Positions 1-5,241 of a stretch of DNA of 9,845 bases are shown here, in pieces. Origin of the DNA: Candidatus Sungbacteria bacterium RIFCSPLOWO2_01_FULL_47_10 (GTDB taxonomy: Bacteria; Patescibacteriota; Minisyncoccia; Sungbacterales; GWA2-42-14); contig MHQO01000021.1 in the NCBI GenBank assembly GCA_001820675.1, forward strand, positions 1 through 9,845. Reading direction: 5' to 3'. The notes beneath the pieces are model-generated. The model was not told the origin of the DNA. It saw only the letters and a program-made list of their open reading frames with translations, and made no database searches. The position numbers were made by a program, and so were the translations under genes. Within the stretch, counting starts at the first letter, position 1, and every line of letters begins with the position of its first letter.

Positions 1-54
1 AATTGAGACAAGGGCAAGAAGATCAAGGATCATTGATCGCCAAGACCGCTTCAT
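1..54 (-). CDS. 5' fragment of an unidentified gene leaving the left edge
   Basis: Read on the minus strand, an ATG at 54-52 opens a frame that continues to the window edge and encodes MKRSWRSMILDLLALVSI. A basic start followed by a run of hydrophobic residues is what an N-terminal signal or membrane segment looks like, so the product may be exported or membrane-bound. There is no strong Shine-Dalgarno sequence; the leader just before the ATG reads AAAAGCAAGAAC. The call rests mostly on a good minus-strand promoter about 60 bp upstream (114-142) with nothing else to serve. Only 18 codons are visible, so the function cannot be judged. The plus strand is also open here in short frames, which leaves room for a different reading. 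Confidence 0.45.
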   Translation of the reverse strand, partial: MKRSWRSMILDLLALVSI

Positions 55-100
55 GTTCTTGCTTTTAACTCAAACTGCTATTCGGCAACAGTCCCATATC

Positions 101-140
101 GACACGCCCCCGCATAATAGGTATTTTTAAACGGCGTGTC
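101..140. repeat. inverted half-sites GACACGCC / GGCGTGTC bracketing a promoter
   Basis: GACACGCC at 101-108 and its exact reverse complement GGCGTGTC at 133-140 are separated by 24 bp. Their centres are 32 bp apart, close to three turns of B-DNA. One arm overlaps the predicted -35 box and the other the predicted start point of the minus-strand promoter. That geometry fits a pair of repressor half-sites better than an RNA hairpin with a 24-nt loop. The role is inferred. Confidence 0.4.
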
Positions 141-142
141 AT
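114..142 (-). promoter_or_regulatory. sigma70-type promoter for the left-edge gene
   Basis: On the minus strand ATGACA (142-137) and TATTAT (119-114) are separated by exactly 17 bp. Each hexamer matches its consensus at 5 of 6 positions. The start point should lie near 107, giving a leader of about 53 nt before the ATG at 54. An 8-bp inverted repeat (101-108 and 133-140) covers the start point and the -35 box. Confidence 0.6.
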
Positions 143-165
143 GTATTTACGAGGTTGCGCTGCAA

Positions 166-177
166 AACAAATTTGTT
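166..177. promoter_or_regulatory. 12-bp palindrome just upstream of the metalloprotease start
   Basis: AACAAATTTGTT is a perfect 12-bp palindrome ending 11 bp before the ATG at 189. It lies where the core promoter of the plus-strand gene should be. A weak TTGCGC (155-160), 16 bp, TACCAT (177-182) arrangement overlaps it and would give an almost leaderless mRNA. It could be an operator. An AT-rich palindrome of this length could also arise by chance. Confidence 0.3.
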
Positions 178-188
178 ACCATTGAAAT

Positions 189-1406
189 ATGAATGAAAAG
201 ATACCAAACTTTATCGAGGCCAAAAACGAATACCTGGGCCTGCCATTTGACCCTTTGCGGGAATTTGAAAAGTTGAAACAAACTCCCAAAAAAGAACGCC
301 GCCACGCGGTAGGTGCGTTTAAAGAACGCCTCATGGCACAAAGAGAGGAAAGTGCGATGGCGGAAGATGAGCTTCTCGCGGTGTTTCGAAAAAATCCTGA
401 TGACTCTAATGCAAATATTCTTTCGAGCGTGAACAAGCGCATCGCGGGACACGGCCTTTCCGAAGCAGAACAAAAATTTTATCGCGATACAGCCGAGGAA
501 ATGATTGCGCGAAGAATCCTTCTTAAAAAAATCCGAAAAGAAAATCCGGAGAACCGGCAGCTTTTTAAAAAACTTTTTGGTTTCTCCCCCGCGGGAGCAA
601 TTCGAATCGAAGTCGGGCCGCTGAACTTGCGGGTTATCATCGAAACCTTGAATGATTTTGCGCGAATTCGCGGAGGAGGATATTTAAAAAACCGGCCATC
701 GACAAAACGGGAAAGGGAGGATGCGGTTTTTATCGGCGGTCATACGCTGAATTCAACACATGTGCCGGGCCTTGATCACGCAGTGATTCTCATCAACAGG
801 TCTGAACAAACAAAAGAGATAATGGAAGAAGCAGACGTGAATATGTCCTATAGAGGAATACTTGCGCACGAAGAACAGCATGTTGTAAATGAGTTCATCA
901 CGGAAAAAAAGATTGCCGCATATCTCGGCGGCATTGCGCATTTGGAAGCGGGTGGAACGGATGGGGAACTTATTAAAGCGGCCCTCCTGTTAACAAGGAA
1001 ATATGAAATTGAATGGAAATTCAAAAATGAAGTTCTTGCATTCGTACGCGGGGGAACGCGGTTTGACGACATAAAAGAGCAGTTACTTGACGACAGGGGG
1101 GCATATTCAACCGATTACTGTTTCGCTGTTGTGCGCAGGGGGCTCAAAAGGGCCCTTGGGGATTCGTTTGCCGGGCAAAAAGATCTGATTGAGCTACTTA
1201 TCAAAAAAATACTCGGTAGTGAACTGCGTCGTATTAAGAAGCGCGCGCTTGATGCGGTAGAGGCATTATGGAAACAGGGACTTTCCAGGGAGCACATTGT
1301 CTCCCTTCTGCAATCCGAACCGCTATTTCGGTGGCCGAACTTTGCGCGGCGATACAGCAACTATATAAACAAAACAACAAACGAGACGACAAAGAAAGAA
1401 TTTTAA
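189..1406 (+). CDS. putative HExxH zinc metalloprotease, cytoplasmic
   Basis: The protein has 405 residues and no signal peptide or membrane segment. Its clearest signature is HEEQH at residues 227-231, preceded by a hydrophobic stretch (GILA). This is the HExxH zinc-binding and catalytic motif of zincin metallopeptidases. A plausible third zinc ligand is E281 in NEVLAF, 50 residues further on, as in gluzincins. Charged alpha-helical sequence flanks the core: residues 1-130 are rich in K, R and E, and residues 330-405 form a basic tail. I do not recognise a named family, so the substrate is unknown. No Shine-Dalgarno sequence precedes the ATG; an in-frame TGA at 183-185 rules out an upstream extension, including the ATG at 141. 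The gene converges on the nuclease-like gene at 1542-2552 with a shared terminator between them. The motif is clear; protease activity is inference. Confidence 0.75.
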   Translation: MNEKIPNFIEAKNEYLGLPFDPLREFEKLKQTPKKERRHAVGAFKERLMAQREESAMAEDELLAVFRKNPDDSNANILSSVNKRIAGHGLSEAEQKFYRDTAEEMIARRILLKKIRKENPENRQLFKKLFGFSPAGAIRIEVGPLNLRVIIETLNDFARIRGGGYLKNRPSTKREREDAVFIGGHTLNSTHVPGLDHAVILINRSEQTKEIMEEADVNMSYRGILAHEEQHVVNEFITEKKIAAYLGGIAHLEAGGTDGELIKAALLLTRKYEIEWKFKNEVLAFVRGGTRFDDIKEQLLDDRGAYSTDYCFAVVRRGLKRALGDSFAGQKDLIELLIKKILGSELRRIKKRALDAVEALWKQGLSREHIVSLLQSEPLFRWPNFARRYSNYINKTTNETTKKEF

Positions 1407-1460
1407 AACAAAGTTTAATTTAACCGACTTTTCAACATTACATTTTTTTTAATTAAACCT

Positions 1461-1489
1461 AAAAATCGCCGATATTGTCGGCGGTTTTT
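1461..1489. terminator. bidirectional intrinsic terminator between convergent genes
   Basis: CGCCGA (1467-1472) pairs with TCGGCG (1478-1483) around a TATTG loop. The stem extends outward through a wobble pair into A5/T5 tracts. The plus-strand reading ends in TTTTTC and the minus-strand reading in TTTTT, so it can serve both the metalloprotease gene and the convergent gene at 1542-2552. Confidence 0.8.
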
Positions 1490-1541
1490 CATTCTCTTCC
1501 GGCTCAATAGCGCTATCTCTGGGAACTCGCCTAAAAAAATG

Positions 1542-2552
1542 TTATTTTGTGATTGTGTTCTTTTCTCCGGTAAGTTTCGAAAGTCGGCTTGTGACGCTTC
1601 GCGGCGGATTCACGCTAAATCTCCCTTTGTTCATATGAAAATTAGACTGTGGAACAACGAGCAAAAAAGCCCGAGGATTCTTTGCGCCGCGCGATGACGC
1701 ATACGATTCCGCATGTGCGAGATCTTCCTCAATACCGGCCAATCTTTCGGAATCAGGTTGGCGATTGCCATCAAAAATGTCGGAGCGCGTTTTATCGTCC
1801 CCCTCCTTTTCTACCATTTCCTCCTTTAAACCGGCAATTTCACTCTTGTCAAAAACGCCCGCGCGACGAAACGAGCTTGAAGATTTTGATTGAAACAAAA
1901 ACGTATTTCCCTCCTTATCCTCGGCCCAAAAATCGATTGAGTGGCGCGCATCTTCGCGCGGGAGTCCCGAACGAACACGCGAAAAATGTTCTTTTAATAT
2001 TCTATATGACGCAAGCTCTTGAAATATGCCCCGTTCAAGACCGCCACGCGCATCCGCAAAACCGAGATTGCTCCATAACTCATGAATTTTGGAAAGAAGC
2101 GCGTGAACGTATTCCGGTTTGCGTTCGTTCTGGACGATATACCATTTAATGAAATCGGTCCATTCAATGATGTCTTCCCGTAGTTTTTTTTGTTCCTCAA
2201 CGACCTCCGGCGTGATACTTGGATTCCCCTTTTTTAATTCGCGCTTGTACTTGATTATTCGCGGATGAGACAAAATATACCGCGCCGCATCAAGATATAC
2301 TTCAACTTCTTGGATATACTCACGAAGGCGGGGGTAATTCTCGAGTTCGGCGCAAAGTTCCCGTATCGCACCCATTGCATTCCGATATTGCATTTCTCTG
2401 GACAATTTAAAAACGTCCTGCTCCCGCAAAACATGGCTCAATTTTCTTTGTAAATACAGCAGGCGCTCCGTGTCCGAGTCCGGATTCTCGAGTGAGGGTA
2501 TTGGGCGATCGGGTTTGTTTTTTAATTCTTCTTCAAAAGATTTTTCACTCAT
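1542..2552 (-). CDS. protein with PD-(D/E)XK nuclease-like core
   Basis: The product has 336 residues, no signal peptide and no membrane segment. Residues 1-160 are helical, charged and probably partly coiled coil. Residues 170-305 hold a pattern like a restriction-endonuclease fold: E179 in a helix (GIFQELASYRIL), D207 after a beta-strand start (SIDFWA), then the strand FLFQSKS with Q221-x-K223. This corresponds to E...D...(E/Q)xK, where Q in place of E is an accepted variant. A hydrophobic strand, AFLLVVP (295-301), closes the core. The spacing D207 to Q221 is normal for this fold. Substrate and role (restriction, repair, recycling) cannot be told. No strong Shine-Dalgarno sequence is seen; a TATATAT tract about 30 bp upstream could be a -10 box. 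The tRNA-Arg gene is 53 bp upstream on the same strand. The CDS is confident, the fold moderately so. Confidence 0.75.
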   Translation of the reverse strand: MSEKSFEEELKNKPDRPIPSLENPDSDTERLLYLQRKLSHVLREQDVFKLSREMQYRNAMGAIRELCAELENYPRLREYIQEVEVYLDAARYILSHPRIIKYKRELKKGNPSITPEVVEEQKKLREDIIEWTDFIKWYIVQNERKPEYVHALLSKIHELWSNLGFADARGGLERGIFQELASYRILKEHFSRVRSGLPREDARHSIDFWAEDKEGNTFLFQSKSSSSFRRAGVFDKSEIAGLKEEMVEKEGDDKTRSDIFDGNRQPDSERLAGIEEDLAHAESYASSRGAKNPRAFLLVVPQSNFHMNKGRFSVNPPRSVTSRLSKLTGEKNTITK

Positions 2553-2605
2553 ATGTGTTTTGCGTCCATGAGGAACGCGGATATATATTAACGCCCTTTC
2601 ACAGG

Positions 2606-2677
2606 CGTCCCCAGAAGGAATCGAACCCTCATCTTAAGCTCCGGAGGCTTACGCTCTGTCCATTGAGCTATGGGGAC
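2606..2677 (-). tRNA. tRNA-Arg (anticodon CCG)
   Basis: Read on the minus strand the sequence folds as a complete cloverleaf. The acceptor is GTCCCCA/TGGGGAC and the D-arm is GCTC/GAGC with loop AATGGACA. The anticodon stem is TAAGC/GCTTA with loop CTCCGGA, giving anticodon CCG, which reads the arginine codon CGG. A short variable loop AGAT follows, then the T-arm GAGGG/CCTTC with loop TTCGATT. The discriminator base is G and the next bases are CCT, so CCA is not encoded and must be added after transcription. No separate promoter is visible. It lies downstream of the ABC transporter gene and upstream of the nuclease-like gene on the same strand, so it may be processed from a longer transcript. 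Confidence 0.95.
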
Positions 2678-2701
2678 AAATTTATTCTCCTTCGCCGAAT
2701 A

Positions 2702-2721
2702 CCGACCAGTTCGCTGGTCGG
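2702..2721 (-). terminator. perfect 8-bp hairpin after the ABC transporter gene
   Basis: CCGACCAG (2702-2709) and CTGGTCGG (2714-2721) form a perfect 8-bp stem with a 4-nt loop, five bases beyond the transporter stop codon. No T tract follows on the minus strand, so it may act as a 3'-end stabiliser or processing boundary before the tRNA rather than a true intrinsic terminator. Confidence 0.5.
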
Positions 2722-2725
2722 AGCT

Positions 2726-4516
2726 TTATTTCAACCCGATCTGCGTTTCATATAACTTCCGGTAAATGCCGTCGGGTATTTTCAAAAGCTCCGTGTGATT
2801 TCCGCGCTCGGCAATCCTTCCCTTATCCAACACCAGAATCATATCCGCTTTTCTCACGGTTGACAACCGATGCGCGATAATGAATGTCGTCCGGTCCTTC
2901 ATAAGATTTTCAAGAGATGCTTGAATAATCGTCTCCGAACGCGCATCAAGGGCCGACGTCGGCTCATCAAGGATGAGAATGCCGGGATTCCGCAAAATCG
3001 CGCGCGCGATGGCGATGCGCTGTTTCTGGCCGACTGAAAGCTTAATGCCGCGCTCTCCCACAATCTGCTGGTATTTTTTTTGAAATTTCTCGATAAAATC
3101 GTGCGCGTGGGCGAGGCGCGCGGCTTCTTCGATTTTTTCGTCGGGCGCTTCAAAACTTCCGTAGCGAATATTGTTTTTTACGGTGTCGTTGAAAAGCAGG
3201 GGCTCCTGCGGGACAACCGCGATATTTTTACGGAGTGAATTCAAATCCATTCGCGAAACGTTGTGCCCGTCAATATAAATCTTGCCCGACGCGGGGCGGT
3301 AATAATATGAAATCAAATCAACCAGCGTACTTTTTCCCACGCCGGACTCCCCCACGAGGGCGACCACCGTGCCCGGCCGGACATCGAATGAAATATCCTC
3401 AAGAATCGTTTTTTGCTTTTTTTGGTACGTAAACCAAACATTTTCAAACCGAACACCCCCGTAGATGCGATCTACAACAATGGCGCCGTACGGCTCATAT
3501 GATTCCTTCGGAAGCTGGATGATTTTTTCCGCGCGCGTAATTGCAACCACCCCATGCTGAATCAAATCCCAGTTCCGCCCGAGCACGACGAACGGTCCGA
3601 ACATCATTGCCGCATATCCGTTGAACGCGACGAGCTCTCCCAACGTCATATCACCCGACCGGATAAAATAGACCGATGCCACAAAAATCGAAAGCTGGGT
3701 CGCGGTAATGATCATGCGCTGGTAAAAACTCAAAACCTGCCAGATTGCCATGTAGCGCGTCCATAAACGGGCCGCGCGCAATTGAAAGAACCGGAAAAGT
3801 TCATACCGTTCGTGTTTTTCGGCATTGGCCTGTTTTATCGCCTGAATGTTTACGAGATTTTCATACGCTTTGCCATATGCTTTGCCATATGCTTTTCGCA
3901 TGCTGTGGGCAAGCCCTTCAAGCCCGGGGGCTGTCCGGACAAGAAGAAGCGAATACACGGCGATTGCGCCAAGAAGCACGAGGGTAAGCCGCGGCTCGAT
4001 AAAAAGCGTTATGAAAAGTGCTATTACAATGCTTAAAAATTCCGGCAGGAGTTCTATCAACACCCTGTTGATAATCTGCTCAAGCCAGCCCGAAGCGCGC
4101 TGGATCCGTTCAGTAATTTCGCCGACCTTCACGCGCTTGTGAAACGAGAGCGGAAGAAGCAGGACGGAACTGAACGCATAGACCAAATACTCGGCGTCCA
4201 CATCTGCCCCGAGCCGTTCCTGGTTCATGTTTTTCCTCCAGCCGGCAATATCGCTCACGATGCGGATGCAAAGCCAGATGAAAAGAATGAAAAAAACCGC
4301 CGGAAAAGAAAATCCGAACGCTTCCGATACGCGGGTATCGCCAAGAGCGTCAAAAATTTTCCCCGCAAAGAACGGAATTGCGGCGTCCGCAACCGCCGCA
4401 AAAATGCTCAAAACAATCAAAATAACTACGCGTTTTTTGTGCGGTTTCAGATGGCGCCGTATAACCGGAGCGCCCTGTTTTATATTTTGAATGAGGCCGT
4501 ATGAATCTTTTGCCAT
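2726..4516 (-). CDS. ABC-type multidrug/lipid exporter, fused membrane and ATPase domains
   Basis: The 596-residue product is a complete half-transporter of the bacterial exporter type that works as a dimer in the inner membrane. Residues about 29-320 form the transmembrane domain; clear hydrophobic segments lie near 30-50, 70-92, 151-173, 177-194 and 262-312. The ATPase domain follows. It has Walker A GESGVGKS (389-396), Q-loop VVPQEP (Q437), signature LSVGQ (493-497), Walker B ILILDEPTS with D517 and E518, D-loop SALD (521-524) and the switch histidine H549 in IIAHRLS. The signature has V in place of the usual first G, a tolerated change. An in-frame 12-bp tandem duplication gives KAYGKAYGKAYE at residues 208-219, in the long helix after a membrane segment. 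The start is supported by AAGGG four bases before the ATG. The substrate cannot be told; the class includes drug, lipid and peptide exporters. Confidence 0.95.
   Translation of the reverse strand: MAKDSYGLIQNIKQGAPVIRRHLKPHKKRVVILIVLSIFAAVADAAIPFFAGKIFDALGDTRVSEAFGFSFPAVFFILFIWLCIRIVSDIAGWRKNMNQERLGADVDAEYLVYAFSSVLLLPLSFHKRVKVGEITERIQRASGWLEQIINRVLIELLPEFLSIVIALFITLFIEPRLTLVLLGAIAVYSLLLVRTAPGLEGLAHSMRKAYGKAYGKAYENLVNIQAIKQANAEKHERYELFRFFQLRAARLWTRYMAIWQVLSFYQRMIITATQLSIFVASVYFIRSGDMTLGELVAFNGYAAMMFGPFVVLGRNWDLIQHGVVAITRAEKIIQLPKESYEPYGAIVVDRIYGGVRFENVWFTYQKKQKTILEDISFDVRPGTVVALVGESGVGKSTLVDLISYYYRPASGKIYIDGHNVSRMDLNSLRKNIAVVPQEPLLFNDTVKNNIRYGSFEAPDEKIEEAARLAHAHDFIEKFQKKYQQIVGERGIKLSVGQKQRIAIARAILRNPGILILDEPTSALDARSETIIQASLENLMKDRTTFIIAHRLSTVRKADMILVLDKGRIAERGNHTELLKIPDGIYRKLYETQIGLK
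3862..3895 (-). repeat. in-frame 12-bp tandem repeat inside the ABC exporter gene
   Basis: The unit CATAYGCTTTGC occurs twice in full (3862-3873, 3874-3885) and again for its first ten bases (3886-3895). It encodes KAYG repeated in the transmembrane domain. The copies are nearly identical, which suggests a recent slippage event. Because 12 bp is four codons, the frame is kept. Confidence 0.85.
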
Positions 4517-4552
4517 GGCACCCTTATGTATTACACCACGTTCGTCATGCCA

Positions 4553-4590
4553 AGCAAAATCCCCCTTTGTGCATGCCGGGGGATTTTGCT
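4553..4590. terminator. 13-bp perfect hairpin upstream of the ABC exporter gene
   Basis: AGCAAAATCCCCC (4553-4565) and GGGGGATTTTGCT (4578-4590) pair perfectly around a 12-nt loop that contains GCATGC. The C5/G5 core followed by ATTTT resembles an intrinsic terminator that can work in both directions. On the minus strand it would stop read-through from the structured-RNA locus before the exporter start at 4516. It could also be a leader hairpin of the exporter mRNA. Confidence 0.6.
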
Positions 4591-4605
4591 CTTATGAATA
4601 AATTC

Positions 4606-4643
4606 GTGAATCGGTCCGCTCGATGGGCCCATGACCGACTCAC
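4606..4643 (-). other. 11-bp hairpin between the small-ORF locus and the ABC exporter gene
   Basis: GTGAATCGGTC (4606-4616) and GACCGACTCAC (4633-4643) are inverted repeats. In minus-strand RNA all 11 positions pair, one of them as G-U; in plus-strand RNA that position is an A-C mismatch. The loop contains the palindrome ATGGGCCCAT. The wobble pair suggests that the minus strand is the functional RNA. The stretch 4517-4680 otherwise holds only the hairpin at 4553-4590 and no gene that I can support. Confidence 0.45.
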
Positions 4644-4684
4644 ATCACATCTTTCAAAACATCTCTTAAAAAATCTGATGTGGG

Positions 4685-4713
4685 GGGCGGCAGTTAGTTT
4701 TTTCCTGCCGCCC
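4685..4713 (-). terminator. GC-rich hairpin ending the small-ORF transcript
   Basis: GGGCGGCAG and CTGCCGCCC form a perfect 9-bp stem (4685-4693 with 4705-4713) and an 11-nt loop, 27 bases after the stop codon of the 37-codon ORF. On the minus strand a T6 run lies about 14 nt beyond the stem, not directly against it, so it is a weak intrinsic terminator or a 3' protective hairpin. Confidence 0.55.
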
Positions 4714-4740
4714 TCAGGCAACCACCTACGCGGCTACCCG

Positions 4741-4854
4741 CTACTTGTCGCGGGAGTCGTCCTTCTCCTGTGTCACCTCTCTGGGGGTGAGCACACTCCC
4801 TGTTCTTGGGTCGACTGGACGCCGTGGACGAACAACGACCTTGCGCTCCTTCAT
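4741..4854 (-). CDS. 37-residue charged small protein with very strong ribosome binding site
   Basis: The ORF begins with ATG at 4854-4852, placed five bases after GAGGAGG (4866-4860), the strongest Shine-Dalgarno sequence in the window. It encodes MKERKVVVRPRRPVDPRT followed by a second half rich in acidic and polar residues that ends DDSRDK, then TAG. There are 11 K/R and 7 D/E, no cysteine, and no hydrophobic segment, so the product should be soluble and could bind RNA or protein. All four lysines use AAG, although the surrounding genes mostly use AAA; the sequence may be constrained as RNA, highly expressed, or foreign. A longer reading from a GTG at 4932 exists but lies inside the structured leader. 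The stop codon lies in the loop of a hairpin (CCCGC/GCGGG). I do not recognise a family. The ORF could instead be a decoy within a non-coding RNA. Confidence 0.55.
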   Translation of the reverse strand: MKERKVVVRPRRPVDPRTGSVLTPREVTQEKDDSRDK

Positions 4855-4859
4855 AATAT

Positions 4860-4866
4860 CCTCCTC
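4860..4866 (-). promoter_or_regulatory. GAGGAGG ribosome binding site of the 37-codon ORF
   Basis: GAGGAGG sits five bases before the ATG at 4854. It selects that start over the in-frame GTG at 4932. The same seven bases are exactly complementary to CCUCCUC at 5067-5061 in the upstream leader of the same transcript, so access to this site may be controlled by RNA pairing. Confidence 0.75.
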
Positions 4867-4904
4867 ATTGGTGCGTTGCTTTCTCGACTTCGTCCTAAGT
4901 TTCT

Positions 4905-5142
4905 GACTGAAACGGGGCTCCTGCCCCCACACTCAATTTGGCATTTAAAAAAGTCATCATCCGCCATGCCGTGAGACATCCGGCGATTCATCGAGCCGTT
5001 GCCGTCCTGATTTTCACTACGGTACGCTGTGATGCCAATTTGAGTGTGGGGGGATTCGCCGAGGAGGGTCGGGAATCGTCATAGAACCCCGTTTCAGCCG
5101 AAAACAAAGTTGTAATGGTAAAAAAGGCCTATTTATCTGATT
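4905..5142 (-). ncRNA. long structured leader or ncRNA forming a three-way junction
   Basis: The predicted minus-strand transcript from the promoter at 5149-5177 folds into a compact three-way junction. P1 pairs 5099-5083 with 4921-4905, 17 bp including three G-U pairs. P2 is a local hairpin at 5077-5053 with one bulged C and a CCCUCC loop. P3 pairs 5052-5032 with 4944-4924, 20 of 21 positions, with one A-A mismatch. P2 and P3 abut with no linker and so could stack. Only two bases separate P3 from P1 on the other side. The G-U pairs become A-C mismatches in plus-strand RNA, so the minus strand is the structured one. Inside P3 lie further short hairpins (for example 5015-5031). It does not match tmRNA, RNase P RNA, SRP RNA or 6S RNA as I know them. 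It could be a riboswitch-like leader for the 37-codon ORF or an independent RNA. Confidence 0.65.
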
Positions 5143-5148
5143 ATTTTA

Positions 5149-5177
5149 ATTATACATCTTTTTATAAAAAATGTCAA
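5149..5177 (-). promoter_or_regulatory. consensus sigma70 promoter of the structured-RNA locus
   Basis: On the minus strand TTGACA (5177-5172) and TATAAT (5154-5149) are both exact consensus hexamers with the ideal 17-bp spacer. Transcription should begin near 5142. This is by far the strongest promoter in the window, so the RNA it makes is probably abundant. It begins 13 bp beyond the terminator of the lipoprotein gene, which separates the two units. Confidence 0.9.
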
Positions 5178-5189
5178 GTGCTTAAGGCG

Positions 5190-5215
5190 AAAAAAATCAG
5201 GCGACGATGCCTGAT
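5190..5215 (-). terminator. intrinsic terminator of the lipoprotein gene
   Basis: On the minus strand ATCAGGC and GCCTGAT form a 7-bp stem (5215-5209 with 5202-5196) around a 6-nt loop, followed directly by a run of T. It begins 26 bases after the stop codon of the lipoprotein gene and is a textbook intrinsic terminator. Confidence 0.9.
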
Positions 5216-5241
5216 CATGAATCCGTCCATAGACCAAACCG

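Noticed and set aside
20..38. GATCAA/TTGATC inverted repeat near the left edge
   Set aside because: It is only six bases per arm and falls inside the codons of the left-edge gene.
1413..1458. GTTTAATT/AATTAAAC inverted repeat before the terminator
   Set aside because: It is AT-only in most positions with a 30-nt loop; the hairpin at 1461-1489 explains termination better.
1649..2149. 166-codon plus-strand ORF antisense to the nuclease-like gene
   Set aside because: It is rich in H, P and R with no ribosome site, as expected for the shadow of a real coding frame; the minus-strand protein has a coherent fold signature.
4501..4974. 157-codon plus-strand ORF
   Set aside because: It starts inside the exporter gene, has no ribosome site, and is antisense to the structured RNA. 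Its long frame follows from the GC-rich element having few stops.
4905..5142. tmRNA, RNase P RNA, SRP RNA or 6S RNA as identity of the structured RNA
   Set aside because: No tRNA-like ends or tag frame, no RNase P or SRP core motifs, and the layout differs from the long single hairpin of 6S RNA.
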